64,000 bases of DNA from Chamaecyparis obtusa (GCA_027943335.1 BSBK01001302.1:186001-250000); one strand, 5' to 3'; positions 1 through 11,356 are shown, numbered from the stretch's first letter. Notes: generated by a model not told the origin, from the sequence alone. Made by a program: numbers and translations.

Positions 1-1239
1 AACCTTACTCCTCCAATTAAGACATTCAGAGAGCTTGTGGAAAGATTTGTTCAACATTTTGCTTACAACTTATCAAGGTCGGTCACCATGCTTGATTTGT
101 GCAAACTCAAGCAGAATCAAGGGGAATCCTTTGTTACCTTCCTACAAAGATGGAGACGTCTATGCTCAAAATATCCCAGGACCATTCCTGTAGAGGAAAG
201 AATAGACATTATCATGAGCAACTTAGTACCAGAACTAAGGTATGAGGTAAGGAAGATCCCATTTAACTCTTTTGATACCATGGTAGAAGTGGCGTGTCGC
301 ATAGAGGATGTCCTAAAAGAACAAGGAATTTTGGCTAAATCAACTAATAACAACAATGGCCAAAACAACAACAATAATGGACATAAGGACAAAAAGAACT
401 CTTATTGGAACAAGAACAAACAGGTGGTCAATGACGGAGTTGTTGACTCATCGCAACCTAAGAATGAAGGAGTTCTCAATCTCTCCAACGTGGTTCAAGC
501 CATGAAACTTCACGCGTCTTCAGGACCACAAGAAAATAAACCCAAATATCAAGGGAGACCTAAGAAGGAAAAAAGGCAATTTACCAAACTTAGAGAATCA
601 TATGCCGACATTTTCAAGACATTAATTGCCCATAATTTGGCGCAACCTCAGGATCCTGCCAAGCATCACATACTAGACCCTAAACCTCATTGGTGGGATG
701 AGAAAGTCTTTTGTGTCTTTCACAGCGGGATTGGACATGACATAGAAAATTGTTTTTGACTTAAACATCTTGTCCAAGACCTCATTGAAAGTGGGCAATT
801 ACAAGTTGATGGGTTAACTACTAATGCGGATCACAAAGCTTTTAAGGAACCCTTGCCCAAGTATGAGAAAGGAGAGAATTCTAACAACAAGAGTGGCAAG
901 GCTGCTATTAACTACATGTACACCAATACTGAAAATGTTATTAACATGCTTGAAGTTGCTCATGATAATGTCAACATGGTAAAAGGAAAAGACACTTATG
1001 GGTATGAAGGAGATTTGACCCCTATGCTTGATGAAAGGCCCGTTGTGGTACTAAGAGGTCCTCAATCACAAAGGAGGTCCCAACCCCTCAATGCTGTCAC
1101 TAGGAGTCAACCTCAAGCTCCCATTACTATTAGAGGTCCTAGCTCTAGCAAGTCTAAGCAACCAGTGTCAAAAGGTGTCCTCCCCAAAACTGTCATTGGT
1201 TCTGATTCGAACTATAATCTCATTGACCAATTACAATGA
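1..1239 (+). pseudogene. gag: Element A gag, capsid and zinc-knuckle region (5'-truncated by window)
   Basis: The frame is open from base 1. The core with LKQNQGESFVTFLQRW and RIDIIMSNL matches the plant retrotransposon gag family, and the same block recurs in element F (LKQRQGEPFLTFL). An Asn- and Lys-rich linker follows at about residues 100-140 of the ORF starting at 37. The knuckle near 712-757 is CVFHSGIGHDIENC, a C-x2-H-x4-H-x4-C variant typical of Tat gag rather than the usual CCHC. A TGA at 757-759 directly after the knuckle and another at 1237-1239 break the frame, and reading continues unchanged after each. Gag would form the virus-like particle and bind element RNA. Confidence 0.82.
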
Positions 1240-2223
1240 ACACTAGCACATATTTCAATTTTTGAGCTTTTAGAATTATCTCCTAAGCATAAGCGTATCC
1301 TTGAGGATGCTTTACGAGCAGCCAGTGTTCCTAGCAACTTAGATATTGATCAATTCCAGAATATGGTCAACCATTTGGCTAGCCCTCATTACCTCACTTT
1401 CTCAGAAGAAGATGACAAATCCATCAGTCACCCACATAACTTGGCCTTACACATAGAAGTCATGATTCATAGAACCCGTGTCAGGTGCATATTGATAGAC
1501 GGGGGTGCAGGGCTTAATATTTGCACTATGAGTTTTTTGTTGGCGTTGGGTTATTCAGAGAATGTCATTGACACAAGGAAAAAGATCACAATCAAGGCAT
1601 ACGATGAAGCAGAAAGAAGTTCTAAGGGACTAGCCATTTTGCCTATTCGCATTGGTCCAGTAGAAAAAGACATCTTGTTCCAAGTCATCGATGTCAGACC
1701 TTTAGCCTACAACATTTTGCTAGGTAGGCCTTGGATTCATGAAATGCAGGCAGTCCCATCCACATATCACCAGTGTGTTAAGATTCCTCATAATGGCGTA
1801 GAAATTTGCATACCAGGAGATAGTGCTTTGTCAGTTAATAACATTTCTGCTAGGTCCCATGTACCTTTGAATAGGGAAGCTGACAGTTCTAGTATTTCCC
1901 TCGAACAATGCAAGGAGAAGTTTAAGACCATAGATCTTGGGATGGGAGATTATAAGATTGATTCTTTTACAAAAATGCCAATCTCTCCTAGGTCTTATGG
2001 GAAACCATCACCAGACATGAAACCTTCATCATCGGCAATGACATTATTTGGAAAATTTGTTGAGTCTTCAGTTCCTATTCAGGAAGAGAAAGAGGAAGTT
2101 GCCGTAAGAGACTGGATCTATCATGAAGAAAAGTACCAACACAATGAGAATTTTTCTCCTTCACCCAAAGTTTATGGGAGAGGGTACACGCTAGTGAAAA
2201 ACATGGGATATCCAGGGCTTTGA
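1240..2223 (+). pseudogene. pro: Element A aspartic protease region
   Basis: This continues the gag frame after the TGA at 1237. The active site region reads LIDGGAGLNIC, matching the D-S/T/G-G signature of retroviral-type aspartic proteases in Tat elements. The downstream block YNILLGRPWIHEMQAVPSTYHQ is a conserved part of the domain and is almost identical in element F (51182-52210). The protease would cut the gag-pol polyprotein inside the particle. The frame ends in TGA at 2221-2223. Coding similarity then continues in frame 2 (residues reading SDSEYTPDLSNQQ), so a frameshift lies close to 2220. Confidence 0.85.
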
Positions 2224-2941
2224 AAGTAATAAACCAAAACATACTGCTATCCTAGTAGCAACAGACAGTGAGTCAGATTCTGAATACACACCAGATCTCT
2301 CTAATCAGCAAGACATGACAAATGATTGGGTCCCTTCAACAGATCTCCTTTGGGGAGATTCAATAGATTTGGCCATTGATAGTCCTCCTATCCCAGCTGC
2401 GACGGATAGTGAATATATGACTGCTCAATTGGCAATGGAAAGTGTTGCCACCTTAGCTACGATGGGTAGTAACAATGCTAGTATCCAATAAAGGGAAATC
2501 TTCCTCAATCTTGAGGCTTCTACATCACGAGGCCCAAATGATGATTCAGAGACAGACTCGCATGAATTCGAATGGGATTCACTTTCAGATGCAATAGTTG
2601 ATTTGGACATGGATGTTGTCCATGCTTATAGTACTCAACCCAATGTAACCAATGAGCCTAGTGTGGGACTAGAGGATTGGACTCCTCGAATTGCCTTAGT
2701 AGACGATGCTTTGCTTGCTAGGATAAATCCTAATTTGGGTATCTTAGGAGAAGACTTGATGAATCCCGATTGTATGGTCACCAGAGATAATACCTTTCAC
2801 ATAAATTACGTTGAACCAGCCATTGACCTACCTCTCATTCACTATAACCTAATTGACTAGTCTCAGTGCCATCAAGAGCCTAGCTTCCTCACTTTTCAAA
2901 ATGATTACGAAATAGCCTGCTATCTGAATGCTCTTGAACCT
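2224..2941 (+). pseudogene. Element A acidic linker between protease and RT
   Basis: Frame 2 is mostly open and rich in Asp, Glu and Ser, with stops near 2489-2491 (TAA) and 2858-2860 (TAG). It links the protease with the RT ORF in the same frame. No domain is recognisable. Element F has a similar Asp/Ser-rich stretch after its protease, so this is a normal low-conservation part of the polyprotein. Confidence 0.6.
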
Positions 2942-3934
2942 GTGGCTTCTTCTACCAATGAACCGACAACAAGTATGACGGAGCCTAATATTAAGTACCT
3001 CAGTCTAAAAATAAAAGAAAAAAAGAAAAATATGTCTGATGGTGAAAACCACTTTGTGGCGGTATCAGAACCAAAAATAGTGAAAAGAAATGACGCATCT
3101 AAGGGTGAAAACCTCTTTGAGGTGCCCAAGGATGGGGTACTTAATAACTTGCCGAGTTATTTTCAGGATAGATCATCAGTGTTGATTGAGCCAACAAAAC
3201 CAGTTAATTTGAACATAGAAGAAGCTCCTCAGATAGTTCATCTTGCTCAGTCTTTATCAGAAGAAGAAACCAAAGCATATATACAATTCTTGCAAAGGAA
3301 GAAAATTAATTTTGCATGGACATATTTAGACATGCCAGGGCTTGACACAAATCTTATAATGCATCACTTATCCATAGCTCTAGGAGTCAAACCAGTGAAA
3401 CAGAAACTCAGAAAAATACATCCACATGTCACTCTCCTTGTCAAAGCGGAATTAGAAAAACTTTTGAGAGCTGGATTCATCAGAGCCATCGATTATGCAG
3501 AGTGGATCTCAAACATAGTATCAGTTTCTAAACATGATGGCTCCATTCGTGTATGCACAGATTTTAGAGATTTAAACAAAGCATGCCCAAAGGATAATTT
3601 TCCACTTCCAAATATCAACATGATAGTGGACATGACAGCGGGATATGAAATATACTCTCTAATGGATGGTTTCTCAGGATACAATCAAATTAAAATAGCT
3701 CCTGAAGACCAAGAGAAAATAGCATTCACATGTGCATGGGGAACCTATGGTTGGAATGTCATGCCATTTGGGTTAAAGAATGCAGGGGCTACCTATCAAA
3801 GAGCTATGACCACTATTTTTTATGATATGATGCACAAGAATATGGAAGATTATGTGGATGATACCCTGGCAAAATCAAGAAAAAGGGATACACACCTTAC
3901 CGATTTGGAAGTAATTCTAGATCGCATGGAATAG
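2942..3934 (+). pseudogene. RT: Element A reverse transcriptase
   Basis: RT motifs are clear and in order: GSIRVCTDFRDLNKACPKD, then SLMDGFSGYNQIKI, then FTCAWGTYGWNVMPFGLKNA, then the catalytic box YVDDTLAKS. The catalytic aspartates (LMDGFSG and YVDD) are intact. The ORF closes with TAG at 3932-3934 (after LDRME), and the protein continues in frame as VRLRLNPKKCAFG, so this is one nonsense change and not the natural end. RT copies element RNA into cDNA in the particle. The upstream ATG at 2942 is only an internal Met of the polyprotein. Confidence 0.9.
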
Positions 3935-4720
3935 GTTCGACTCAGATTGAATCCAAAGAAGTGCGCATTTGGTGTTACCTCAGGAAAACTTTTAGGATTC
4001 ATAATATCAGCAAAAGGTATAGAGGTTGATCCTGAAAAAGTCCAAGAAATTTTAGATATGCCACCTCCAAGAAACATTAGTCAGATGAGAAGTCTTCAGG
4101 GACGTCTTCAATCAATTGGGAGGTTTATTTCTCAACTTGTAGATAGGGCACAACCATTCAATAAGACATTGCACAAGGGAGCCACATGTGTATGGAATGA
4201 GGATTATCAAAAGAGCCTCAATCAAATTAAACAGTACTTGGCTAATCCTCCAGTTTTGATGCCTCCTATTCTAGGGAAGCCTTTAATTCTATACATTTTA
4301 GCTACAGACACCTCCTTGGGGGCATTATTGGCTCAGTTGGATGAAAATAGGAAAGAAAGGGTCATCTATTACATAAGTCGTACTCTAGTATCATATGAGG
4401 TCAATTATAATAACATTAAAAAGTCTTGTCTCGCAGTAGTGTTTGCTTCCCAAAAGTTACGACACTATATGCTTGCTCATACTATACATTTGGTCGCAAA
4501 AATTGATCCTCTTAAGTACTTGCTTAGTAAAGCTGCTCTCACGGGTAGACTTGCTAAGTGGATGATGGTTTTGACTGAATTTGACATAGAGTACGTTGAG
4601 AGAAAGGCCATCAAAGGGCAGGCTATTGCTGACCAGTTAACTAATTTTCCAGTTCAGGATAGTATGCCCATTTAGATAGAGTTCCCAGATGAACACATTT
4701 TGTATATGACCACTCGTACT
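3935..4720 (+). pseudogene. RH: Element A RT thumb/connection and first RNase H
   Basis: It runs in the same frame as RT. LNPKKCAFGV and LGFIISAKGIEVDPEK are the RT C-terminal/connection region, and ATDTSLGALLAQ is the start of the Ty3-type RNase H with its first catalytic Asp. In the next conserved block the usual Glu-x-x-C-L-A appears as KKSCLAVVFA, so the catalytic Glu seems to be Lys here. HTIHLVAKIDPLKYLL follows. TAG at 4673-4675 closes the ORF, and a further TGA precedes the next domain. Confidence 0.82.
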
Positions 4721-5122
4721 TGAAAAATGTTCTTTGATGGTTCTCACATGCAAAATGGATCAGGTGCTGGCATATTATTTGTCTCTCCACATGGGTACAA
4801 CATTCCAAAGTCTTACAAACTGCTATTCCCATGTACAAATAATATTGCAGAATATGAAGCTTTGACCAATGGTTTGAAAATGGCTATAGAATGGAACATA
4901 ACAGAATTACATGTCTTTGGGGACTCCCAGTTAATCATCAACCAAGTCAATGAAGAGTATCAAACCAAGGATGATAAATTGATACCTTACAAAAAGATGG
5001 TTGAATCATTGAGACGTTACTTTACATTTGTGACATTTCAACAGATCCCTAGGATAGAAAACAAAGCTGCAGATGCTATGGCCACATTAGCTTCACTTCT
5101 TCAGTTGGAACAACACGAATGA
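4721..5122 (+). pseudogene. Element A second, archaeal-like RNase H (aRNH)
   Basis: A complete extra RNase H domain lies just after the first: FFDGS (Asp), NIAEYEAL (Glu), VFGDSQLIINQ (Asp) and ENKAADAMATLAS (Asp). All four acidic residues are present. A TGA at 4721-4723 stands where a Trp codon would be expected, and the stretch ends in TGA at 5120-5122. A second RNase H of archaeal type, gained from a cellular source, defines the Tat lineage. Its likely role is removal of RNA primer or hybrid during reverse transcription, by family knowledge. Confidence 0.85.
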
Positions 5123-6471
5123 AGGTTTGCATTCCTGGTGGAAGAGCTACATCATCCTATATTTGACTCATCTGAAAGCCATATCATTTGTACCCTTGTC
5201 ACGCATGAGTCTTCCCGATATGGTGCTATCTATTCATATCTTTGTGATGGTATCATCCCCAACACATTCAATCATTCTGAACGCTGAAACCTTGTCCGCA
5301 ATGCCTCTCGCCACACCCTCATCTCTGGTGACTTATATAGGAGGGGTTTAGATGGGACGCTTCTTAGGTGCTTGGAAAAGGAGGAATCCAACCAAGCATT
5401 AGTTGACATCCATGAGGGCATTTGTGGTGGACATTCCAACAGTCTCGCCATGGCTCGAAGGTTGCTTAGGGTGGGGTATTATTGGACTACAATGTAGATA
5501 GATGCAGTAGCCTTTGCTAAATCTTGTGAAAAATGTCAGAAACATGGAAACCTGATTCATGCCCAGGTAGGGAGCTGATTCCTTCTGTTTCTCATTGGCC
5601 GTTTCAGCGCTGGGCCTTTGACCTAGTTGGACAAATTCATCCCAACTCATCCAGTGGACATAAGTTCATTATTACTGCTACTGACTACTTCACAAAATGG
5701 GTAGAAGTTGTGCCACTTTCTGTTGCTTCAGGGAAGACTATTTCCTTATTCATCCTCAATCATATTATTTGTAGATTTGGGGTACCTTCTGAGATCATTA
5801 CTGGCAATGGAGGATAATTCAAGAATAAGGACCTTAAGCATTTATGCAAGAAGTTTAAAATCAAGCAGCATTGGTCCTCCATTTACTTTCCACAGGGAAA
5901 TGGACAAGCAGAAGCCTCCAATAAAACCATTCTTAAAATTCTTCATAGGACAGTGCACAAGAATGGTAGAGATTGGAACTTGCAAATAAATCCCGCGCTA
6001 TGGGCTTACAGGACTAGCATTCACACACCTACAGGAGCCACACCTTTTGCACTCACCTATGGCACTGAAGCAGTGTTACCTTTAGAGGTAGAGCTACCTT
6101 CACTTAGGGTCTCACTCAAAGGTTTGGTCACAGATGAGGATTACCGCGCCATGAGGTTACAAGAACTAGAACTTCTAGATGAGAAGCGTAAGGCTTCCTT
6201 TGATCATATGAGAGTATACCAGAAGCGCATGTCTAAGACATTTAACAAGAAGGTTCACCGTAGAGAGTTTCAAATAGGTGATCTTGTTTTGCGTGAGAAC
6301 CCTAAGAATCAACAGAACAGAGAACAAAAGGGTAAGTTTGAACCTAATTGGCTTGGACCATACGTCATTACAGCTACTTTTGGTACAGGTGCCTATCTAT
6401 TGTCAGAGCCAGATGGAGAATAGCTCCCTGATCCCATCAACATTTTGCACCATAAGAAGTTCTATCCTTGA
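5123..6471 (+). pseudogene. IN: Element A integrase, inactivated
   Basis: The N-terminal HHCC zinc region is visible (HEGICGGHS ... CEKCQKHG) with a TAG near 5495. The core begins WAFDLVGQIHPNSSSGHKF, and a 1-base shift near 5565 separates the two. The second catalytic Asp, normally in T-D-N-G, reads IITGNGG, a D-to-G change, and a TAA follows at once. The catalytic Glu block is NGQAEASNKTILK. The C-terminal GPY/F module reads NWLGPYVI, and after a TAG at 6421 the frame runs to its natural end HHKKFYP plus TGA at 6469-6471. With a lost catalytic residue, a frameshift and several stops, the enzyme cannot work. Confidence 0.85.
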
Positions 6472-8600
6472 TGCCCATTTCAGTCTAGGGGCATCCTTTG
6501 TACATATTTCATGATCCTGAAAAAATACCAAAAAAATTGATATATGATGCTGAAAAAATCCTAAAAAGCATAAAATGTCCTGAAAAATAGAGCATCCTAG
6601 TGAAAACCTAGCAATAGGCGCTTTGATGTCTCACCAAAAAAATCAAAAAATTCAAAAAATACAAAAAAAAATAGAAAAGTGCCTTGGTGAAAACCTGGAA
6701 ACAGGCGCCTCGGTAGCAAAAATACAAAAAAAGGGAAAAAATCAAAAAATCAAAAAGAATCCAAGTAATGAAACCTAGAAACAGGCGCTACTTGAGGCCT
6801 TTGCACTCCTATTTGTCAGCATGCGTCCTTGACACTTAACCTTTTTCCATCGTGCCTTAACCTTATTTGACTTGGTCTGGAATTGGTCTTTGTCTTTGTC
6901 TAGGGGGCATAACTATTCACATAGGTCTTTTAGGTGCGTTTGTCTCCTAGGGCATTTCACAACATGTGTTTTTCCACACCACCCCAAACAGTGTTTTTCA
7001 ACACTACCCTTGCGTCGAGTGTTTCTTAACACTTATCAGATGTCTTTCCCACTAATCTAGTTTGATGCGATATTTCTCATTTGCAGATGCGATACCCAGA
7101 GTTTGACTCTATGACCAACACACACGCACTTAAACAATCAACTTGTTGAGATATGTTGACTTTATTTTTCTTTGTGTGCTGTCTATGAGGATTTCTTTGA
7201 TGAGTGGTCTCTCCCTGAGACATTTTCGATGATGCATAGCTAGAAGACTGAGGGTCTGAGAACATGTTTTATTTCTTTATCTGCTTGTGGGTATATTTTG
7301 TTGATCCTAACTGCCATGAGCATTTATGCTGGTCTTACTTGACACTATGGATTGACAAGGTATTATCCTTGACTGTTTTGCGAGTGTATGCTTCTAGTTA
7401 TCCTGACTTTCATGTGTCTTGATACAAGCATAATCTCACCATAACAAATTTAGGTGATCTCACTGCATTAGTCATCTTGACCTACATGTCTTGATGCCTA
7501 GGTGAGATTTCCACATATCTATCTGATAAAGATCATATTCATATCCACATAGTTATGCTAGTGTGCATTATATGATCTTACAACGCTACCTAAATGCTCG
7601 ATGATGATAATTAGATGTTTATAAGCATTGTGACCTTGCAAGTCAACCACTTTTCATAGTAGCTTGCATTTCTAGGTTTATATTAGTTTAGTTTTGCATC
7701 TTGCATATGGAGAGAGCTCTCATTTTCATCTTACATGGACCTGTCAGTCGACTGCGCTCACCTTTTCTCCTTCTCGATCATGTCTTCTCTCCTTATCTTT
7801 CTCATCTCGAACCTGTTCCTATTCATCACAAGGGGTTAATCATATCATCATATCTATATCCTAAAGAGATGTCATTTTCAGAAACATGAGTCTATATCAT
7901 ACACATGAGAATCAAACATACATCTATGAGAGAGAACATACATAAACATTTTGAGCAAAATGACAAGACAATATACATAAACTGATACATCCATCACAAA
8001 TGAGACATAAACACATGATATATCAAAAATCTAGTAATCTCATATATAAATGTCATGATACAATACAATGTGGGATCCCAAAATCTGGATCAATGTCTCA
8101 AAAATATGTCTATACATCTAAACACCTAAGTCCTAAACCTAGGACTCGCTACCACCCTCGCGAGGAGCTCATGGTGTTGGAGGGGGCATGGCTCTCCTGT
8201 CTAATACCATGTCTGATGCCCCTTCCCTCTAAGAGTATGAAGGCACTCTCTGATCCTCTGGAATAGCCTGGAGGTAGAGTCTGTGATAATATGCTGCTCT
8301 CGCTATCTCCCATCGAATCTCTAGGGAATCTGCCTATGCCAACGCCTCGCGACGTGCTATCTCTGCCCTAAGATCAGCTATCTACTGATCTCTCTCTGCC
8401 CTCAAATCTACTAGCTGCTGATCTCTCATAGCTATAGTCATCCTCCACCACTGTATCTCTATCTCCAAAGTCTATACACGCGTGCGCAGATCCTCTCCTC
8501 CTGTAGGCTGATCCTGCTGTGCCTCTGTCTGCCGACAAGCTGGTCTCGCCTCATCCTCAAGGGTCACTGATCTCTGACCCCGTGACCATTTCTGGCCACC
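6472..8600 (+). other. Element A 3' untranslated region with GGTGAAAACC...CAGGCGCC repeats
   Basis: No gene on this strand. At 6600-6800 the motif GTGAAAACCTGGAAACAGGC recurs three times in varying form (near 6601, 6683 and 6767), separated by A-rich stretches. The whole block 6470-7700 reappears inverted in element B (about 16336 down to 15200). Homology to B starts exactly at the integrase stop codon, which shows this is the element's own 3' UTR. From 7700 to 8600 there is low-complexity CT-rich sequence that B lacks; it is the 3' flank of the antisense PMD gene. Confidence 0.7.
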
Positions 8601-8657
8601 TGATCTGGATCCCTCCCCTCTCTCCATCCCTCTCCCTCTGCCTCTCCCTCCATCTCC

Positions 8658-10504
8658 TCAGTCTCCTCCATCTCCTCCATCCCCTCCATCATCACCCCCA
8701 TCTCCACCCTGTACTGGTGCCTGCGCGTCCGGTATGGTAAACTGAGGGAATGGTGCCCTGCGCCTCATTGCTCTGTAGGCTGCATCTGCTCCTACATCTA
8801 CCACATCCAGGAGATAATCCCAAGGCTCCCTCTTGATCGCAGCCGTATCCTGTACTGCCTGCTGATAATCTAACATGGGTAGCCACCCATGACCCTCCTC
8901 ATCCCTCGCCCTGGCATATGTAGTAGTCTCTGTCGAGACTCGCTGCTGCCTGCCAAACTGCCTCCATACCCGAGTGATGCATAATCTCTCAACAATCTTT
9001 GTGTATCGGCCTACTAGTGGCCAAGTACACAGCATGTAACTCAGCTCATCATCCGCATCACTCCATGCCTCCACATCCCTGTATGGCCTCCATGTGAATG
9101 AGGTCATCTCATCCAGGATCCGCCTGTAATATGTCACATCCCCAGTATGGGCATGTGATATAAATCCCCCGCCATACATGTATATGTACGGGTATCTCCT
9201 CTCTCTCGGCTGAATCAGGGACGCACCACAGTGATGTGCTCCCATGCCCACACCTGTGCTAGGATGGCACCGCAAGCCCATGTCCGACCATCCCTGTAGA
9301 CGATCTCGTGTAACTCATGGTACATCTCTGCTAATATGGCTGGACCCCATGCCATACACCGAGGTCTGCCTACCAAGTCCATCAGTAACCTAGCCCATCC
9401 GAGCAGGAATCCCTTCTGACTGCGATCAGTCATCAGGATCTGTGAGATAATGGAGGCCACAATACATGGCACTGAAAAATCTCTGCCGAAGTCATCTAGT
9501 AGCCGCTCCCAGCTGACGTGCTGATCAAGAATAGTGACATCCTGGAATGTCTCCTGCATCAGCCATTGCCCCTTAGTGGCATCCTGATCATAATACACCT
9601 GTGCCAACAAACAAATCATGTCAGTTTTTCATCATATGGAAACATTACATTTATGATTATATCTCAAAATGTGATTATACTCATAGGCTCGCCATGGCAT
9701 GACACTCGTAGGATCCTGTAGACATCCTCCAGGGTGATAGATGCCTCTCTAGTAGGTAGGTGGAAGGTGTTGTGCTCGCTATGCCATCTCTCAGCAAGAG
9801 CAGTCAACAACCCATGGTCAGCTCAAATATAGGGATACCTCAATAGATATCTGAACCCCATGGCCCTGATATCAGCATTGCCCAGATCGTCTAGATCTCG
9901 GACACATCTCAAACCAGTCACCTTCGGTACTCTGATAATCAGCGCCGAAAAGACCTCCTACAAGCTAGTAAACCAAGCCAGTTGTTAGCACATATCATGG
10001 TGGATGTCTAAAAATCAGTATAAAACATCTCTAAAATGTAACATTGTCTAGACCCATGTCATTTTTGCTCAAAAGTGCTTAAAATATCAAATTTTTCACT
10101 TGGGCGATACTATTTTTTGGAGAAGTATCGCGCGATACTTCTCCCTATAGCAGCACGATATACCTTGGGCTGCGTGATACTTCACCTGGTATCACATGAT
10201 ATTTCACCCAGTATCGCACAATACTGGTGCCTATGGTCGCGTGATACTTTGGGGACCTGCGAAGTATCGCGCGACACTTCTCCCCAAAGGGCGCAATACT
10301 TCTAAAGTATCGCGCAATATATCGCTCAGCTTAAAAATTTGAAATTTTAAAAAATGTGCTAAAAAGATATTAAATGTGCAAATTGACTCAAAAAGCTCGA
10401 GTTTTTCGAAAACATACCGGGGCAGGATAGTGTGGTGGCCAGTTGTGCAACCGGGCGCGCTCGAATCGATACCTGTGGATGGGAACTCCTGCTTGCTGGG
10501 CCAT
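8658..10504 (-). pseudogene. Antisense plant-mobile-domain (PMD, MAIN-like) gene carried in the 3' region of element A
   Basis: Read on the minus strand. Exon 1 (10504-10418) starts ATG and encodes MAQQAGVPIHRYRF and HNWPPHYPAP, ending at a GTATGT donor. A TAG acceptor at 9960-9958 joins in phase 0 to exon 2 (9957 to about 9681) with the PMD signature ALAERWHSEHNTFHLP, TITLEDV-like ITLEDVYRIL and HGEPM. A short intron (about 9680-9599, GT...AG) leads to exon 3 with LLGWARLLMDL, LAQVWAWEHI, FTWRPYRD and RVWRQFGRQQ, then a Gly/Asp-rich tail. PMD proteins act in the nucleus in plant silencing and genome maintenance, and PMD-coding sequence is known inside Tat retrotransposons. Damage: TGA near 9823, a 1-base shift near 9235, and a phase mismatch at intron 2. 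The PMD assignment rests on motifs recalled from the family. Confidence 0.78.
10119..10330. repeat. Cluster of TATCGCGCGATA palindromes in PMD intron 1
   Basis: A perfect 26-bp palindrome lies at 10119-10144 with core AAGTATCGCGCGATACTT. Within 210 bp it is followed by degenerate copies and half-sites: GATACTTC, GTATCAC, GTATCGCAC, GAAGTATCGCGCGACAC and AAGTATCGCGC. The cluster is CpG-rich within otherwise AT-rich sequence. It falls entirely inside the predicted first intron (10417-9958) of the antisense PMD gene. A second cluster occurs in element B at 21838-22095. Confidence 0.85.
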
Positions 10505-10576
10505 TTTCTCTCTCTAAAACTCTTAAGGTTTTCAAATTGCTAAAAGTCAAATGATTTTGAAAATGACATTTTTGAC

Positions 10577-10588
10577 CCCTTTTATAGC
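10577..10588 (-). promoter_or_regulatory. TATA box of the antisense PMD gene
   Basis: The minus strand reads CTATAAAAGGGG, a near-ideal TATA box, about 75 bp upstream of the ATG at 10504. Transcription starting about 30 bp downstream would leave a 5' UTR of roughly 45 bp. The spacing fits a Pol II core promoter driving the PMD gene independently of the LTR. Confidence 0.6.
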
Positions 10589-11356
10589 CTTTTGACTTTT
10601 TCAGCCGATTTTCAAAACACCTCAAAATTGCATGAAAATTGCACCCCTAGCTAATTTCGACGTCCTAGATCCATTTTTGGACTCAAAATTGAAATATGAG
10701 GTCATCTTGATAGTCAAAATCTTATTTCAAAATTTCATTCTTCTTCTGTGTAGTTGACTGATCCTTCGAGGCATAGTCCTTCGATCTTTCTTAGGGGCAT
10801 CTTCCCTTTCATGTCTTTCACATTTTCTAGTCTTTCATTCGCCCTATTTCTAGTCTTCTATTTCTATTCTTCTGTCTCCATCACTAGGGCATGTTTTTCA
10901 TTGCCTAAATGGTTAACCTATTTGACCTTTACCTTCGATTATGATTTCATTTTGATTTGATCAAATCTTTATCAATTTGTTGTCTCTCCTCTACCTGATT
11001 TCAATTTCGACTCCGAGGGGGTAGTATTTATGGGATTCTCATCCCTGATTTTATTGATTCAGACATCTTTTGTGAGCCTTTGCTCAAATTTGAGATTCTT
11101 ATCTCCCATTTTTAGACTTGATTATCACTTAACAGCAACGGTGATGGTTTTGTTTTGAGATTCTTATCTTTTACTTTGAATGTGATCCCAAATCGACCTC
11201 ATGTTCAAAGGCCTTTGTTTATACTTTGTCCGAGTGTGATCCTGAATCGACCTCACATCTGAGTTGTTTTGTGATCCCAGATCGATCTCACATTTTAATT
11301 CTTTTTTGACTGCATGTGTTCCCAGATCGATCACACATTAGTCAAAGAAGGGCAAA
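10589..11356 (+). other. Element A pre-LTR region and polypurine tract
   Basis: No coding signal. Roughly 10746-11356 matches element B 14499-15180 in inverted orientation. It holds several degenerate 'atcgacctcacat' units between 11160 and 11340 (GATCC/AATCGACCTCA). The purine-rich AAAGAAGGGCAAA at 11344-11356 directly precedes the LTR and is the probable plus-strand primer; B has AAAGAGGGGCAAA at the same place. Confidence 0.7.

Noticed and set aside
8519..8740. Plus-strand ORF rich in Ser, Leu and His
   Set aside because: It is the complement of the Gly/Asp-rich tail of the antisense PMD gene and low-complexity CT sequence.
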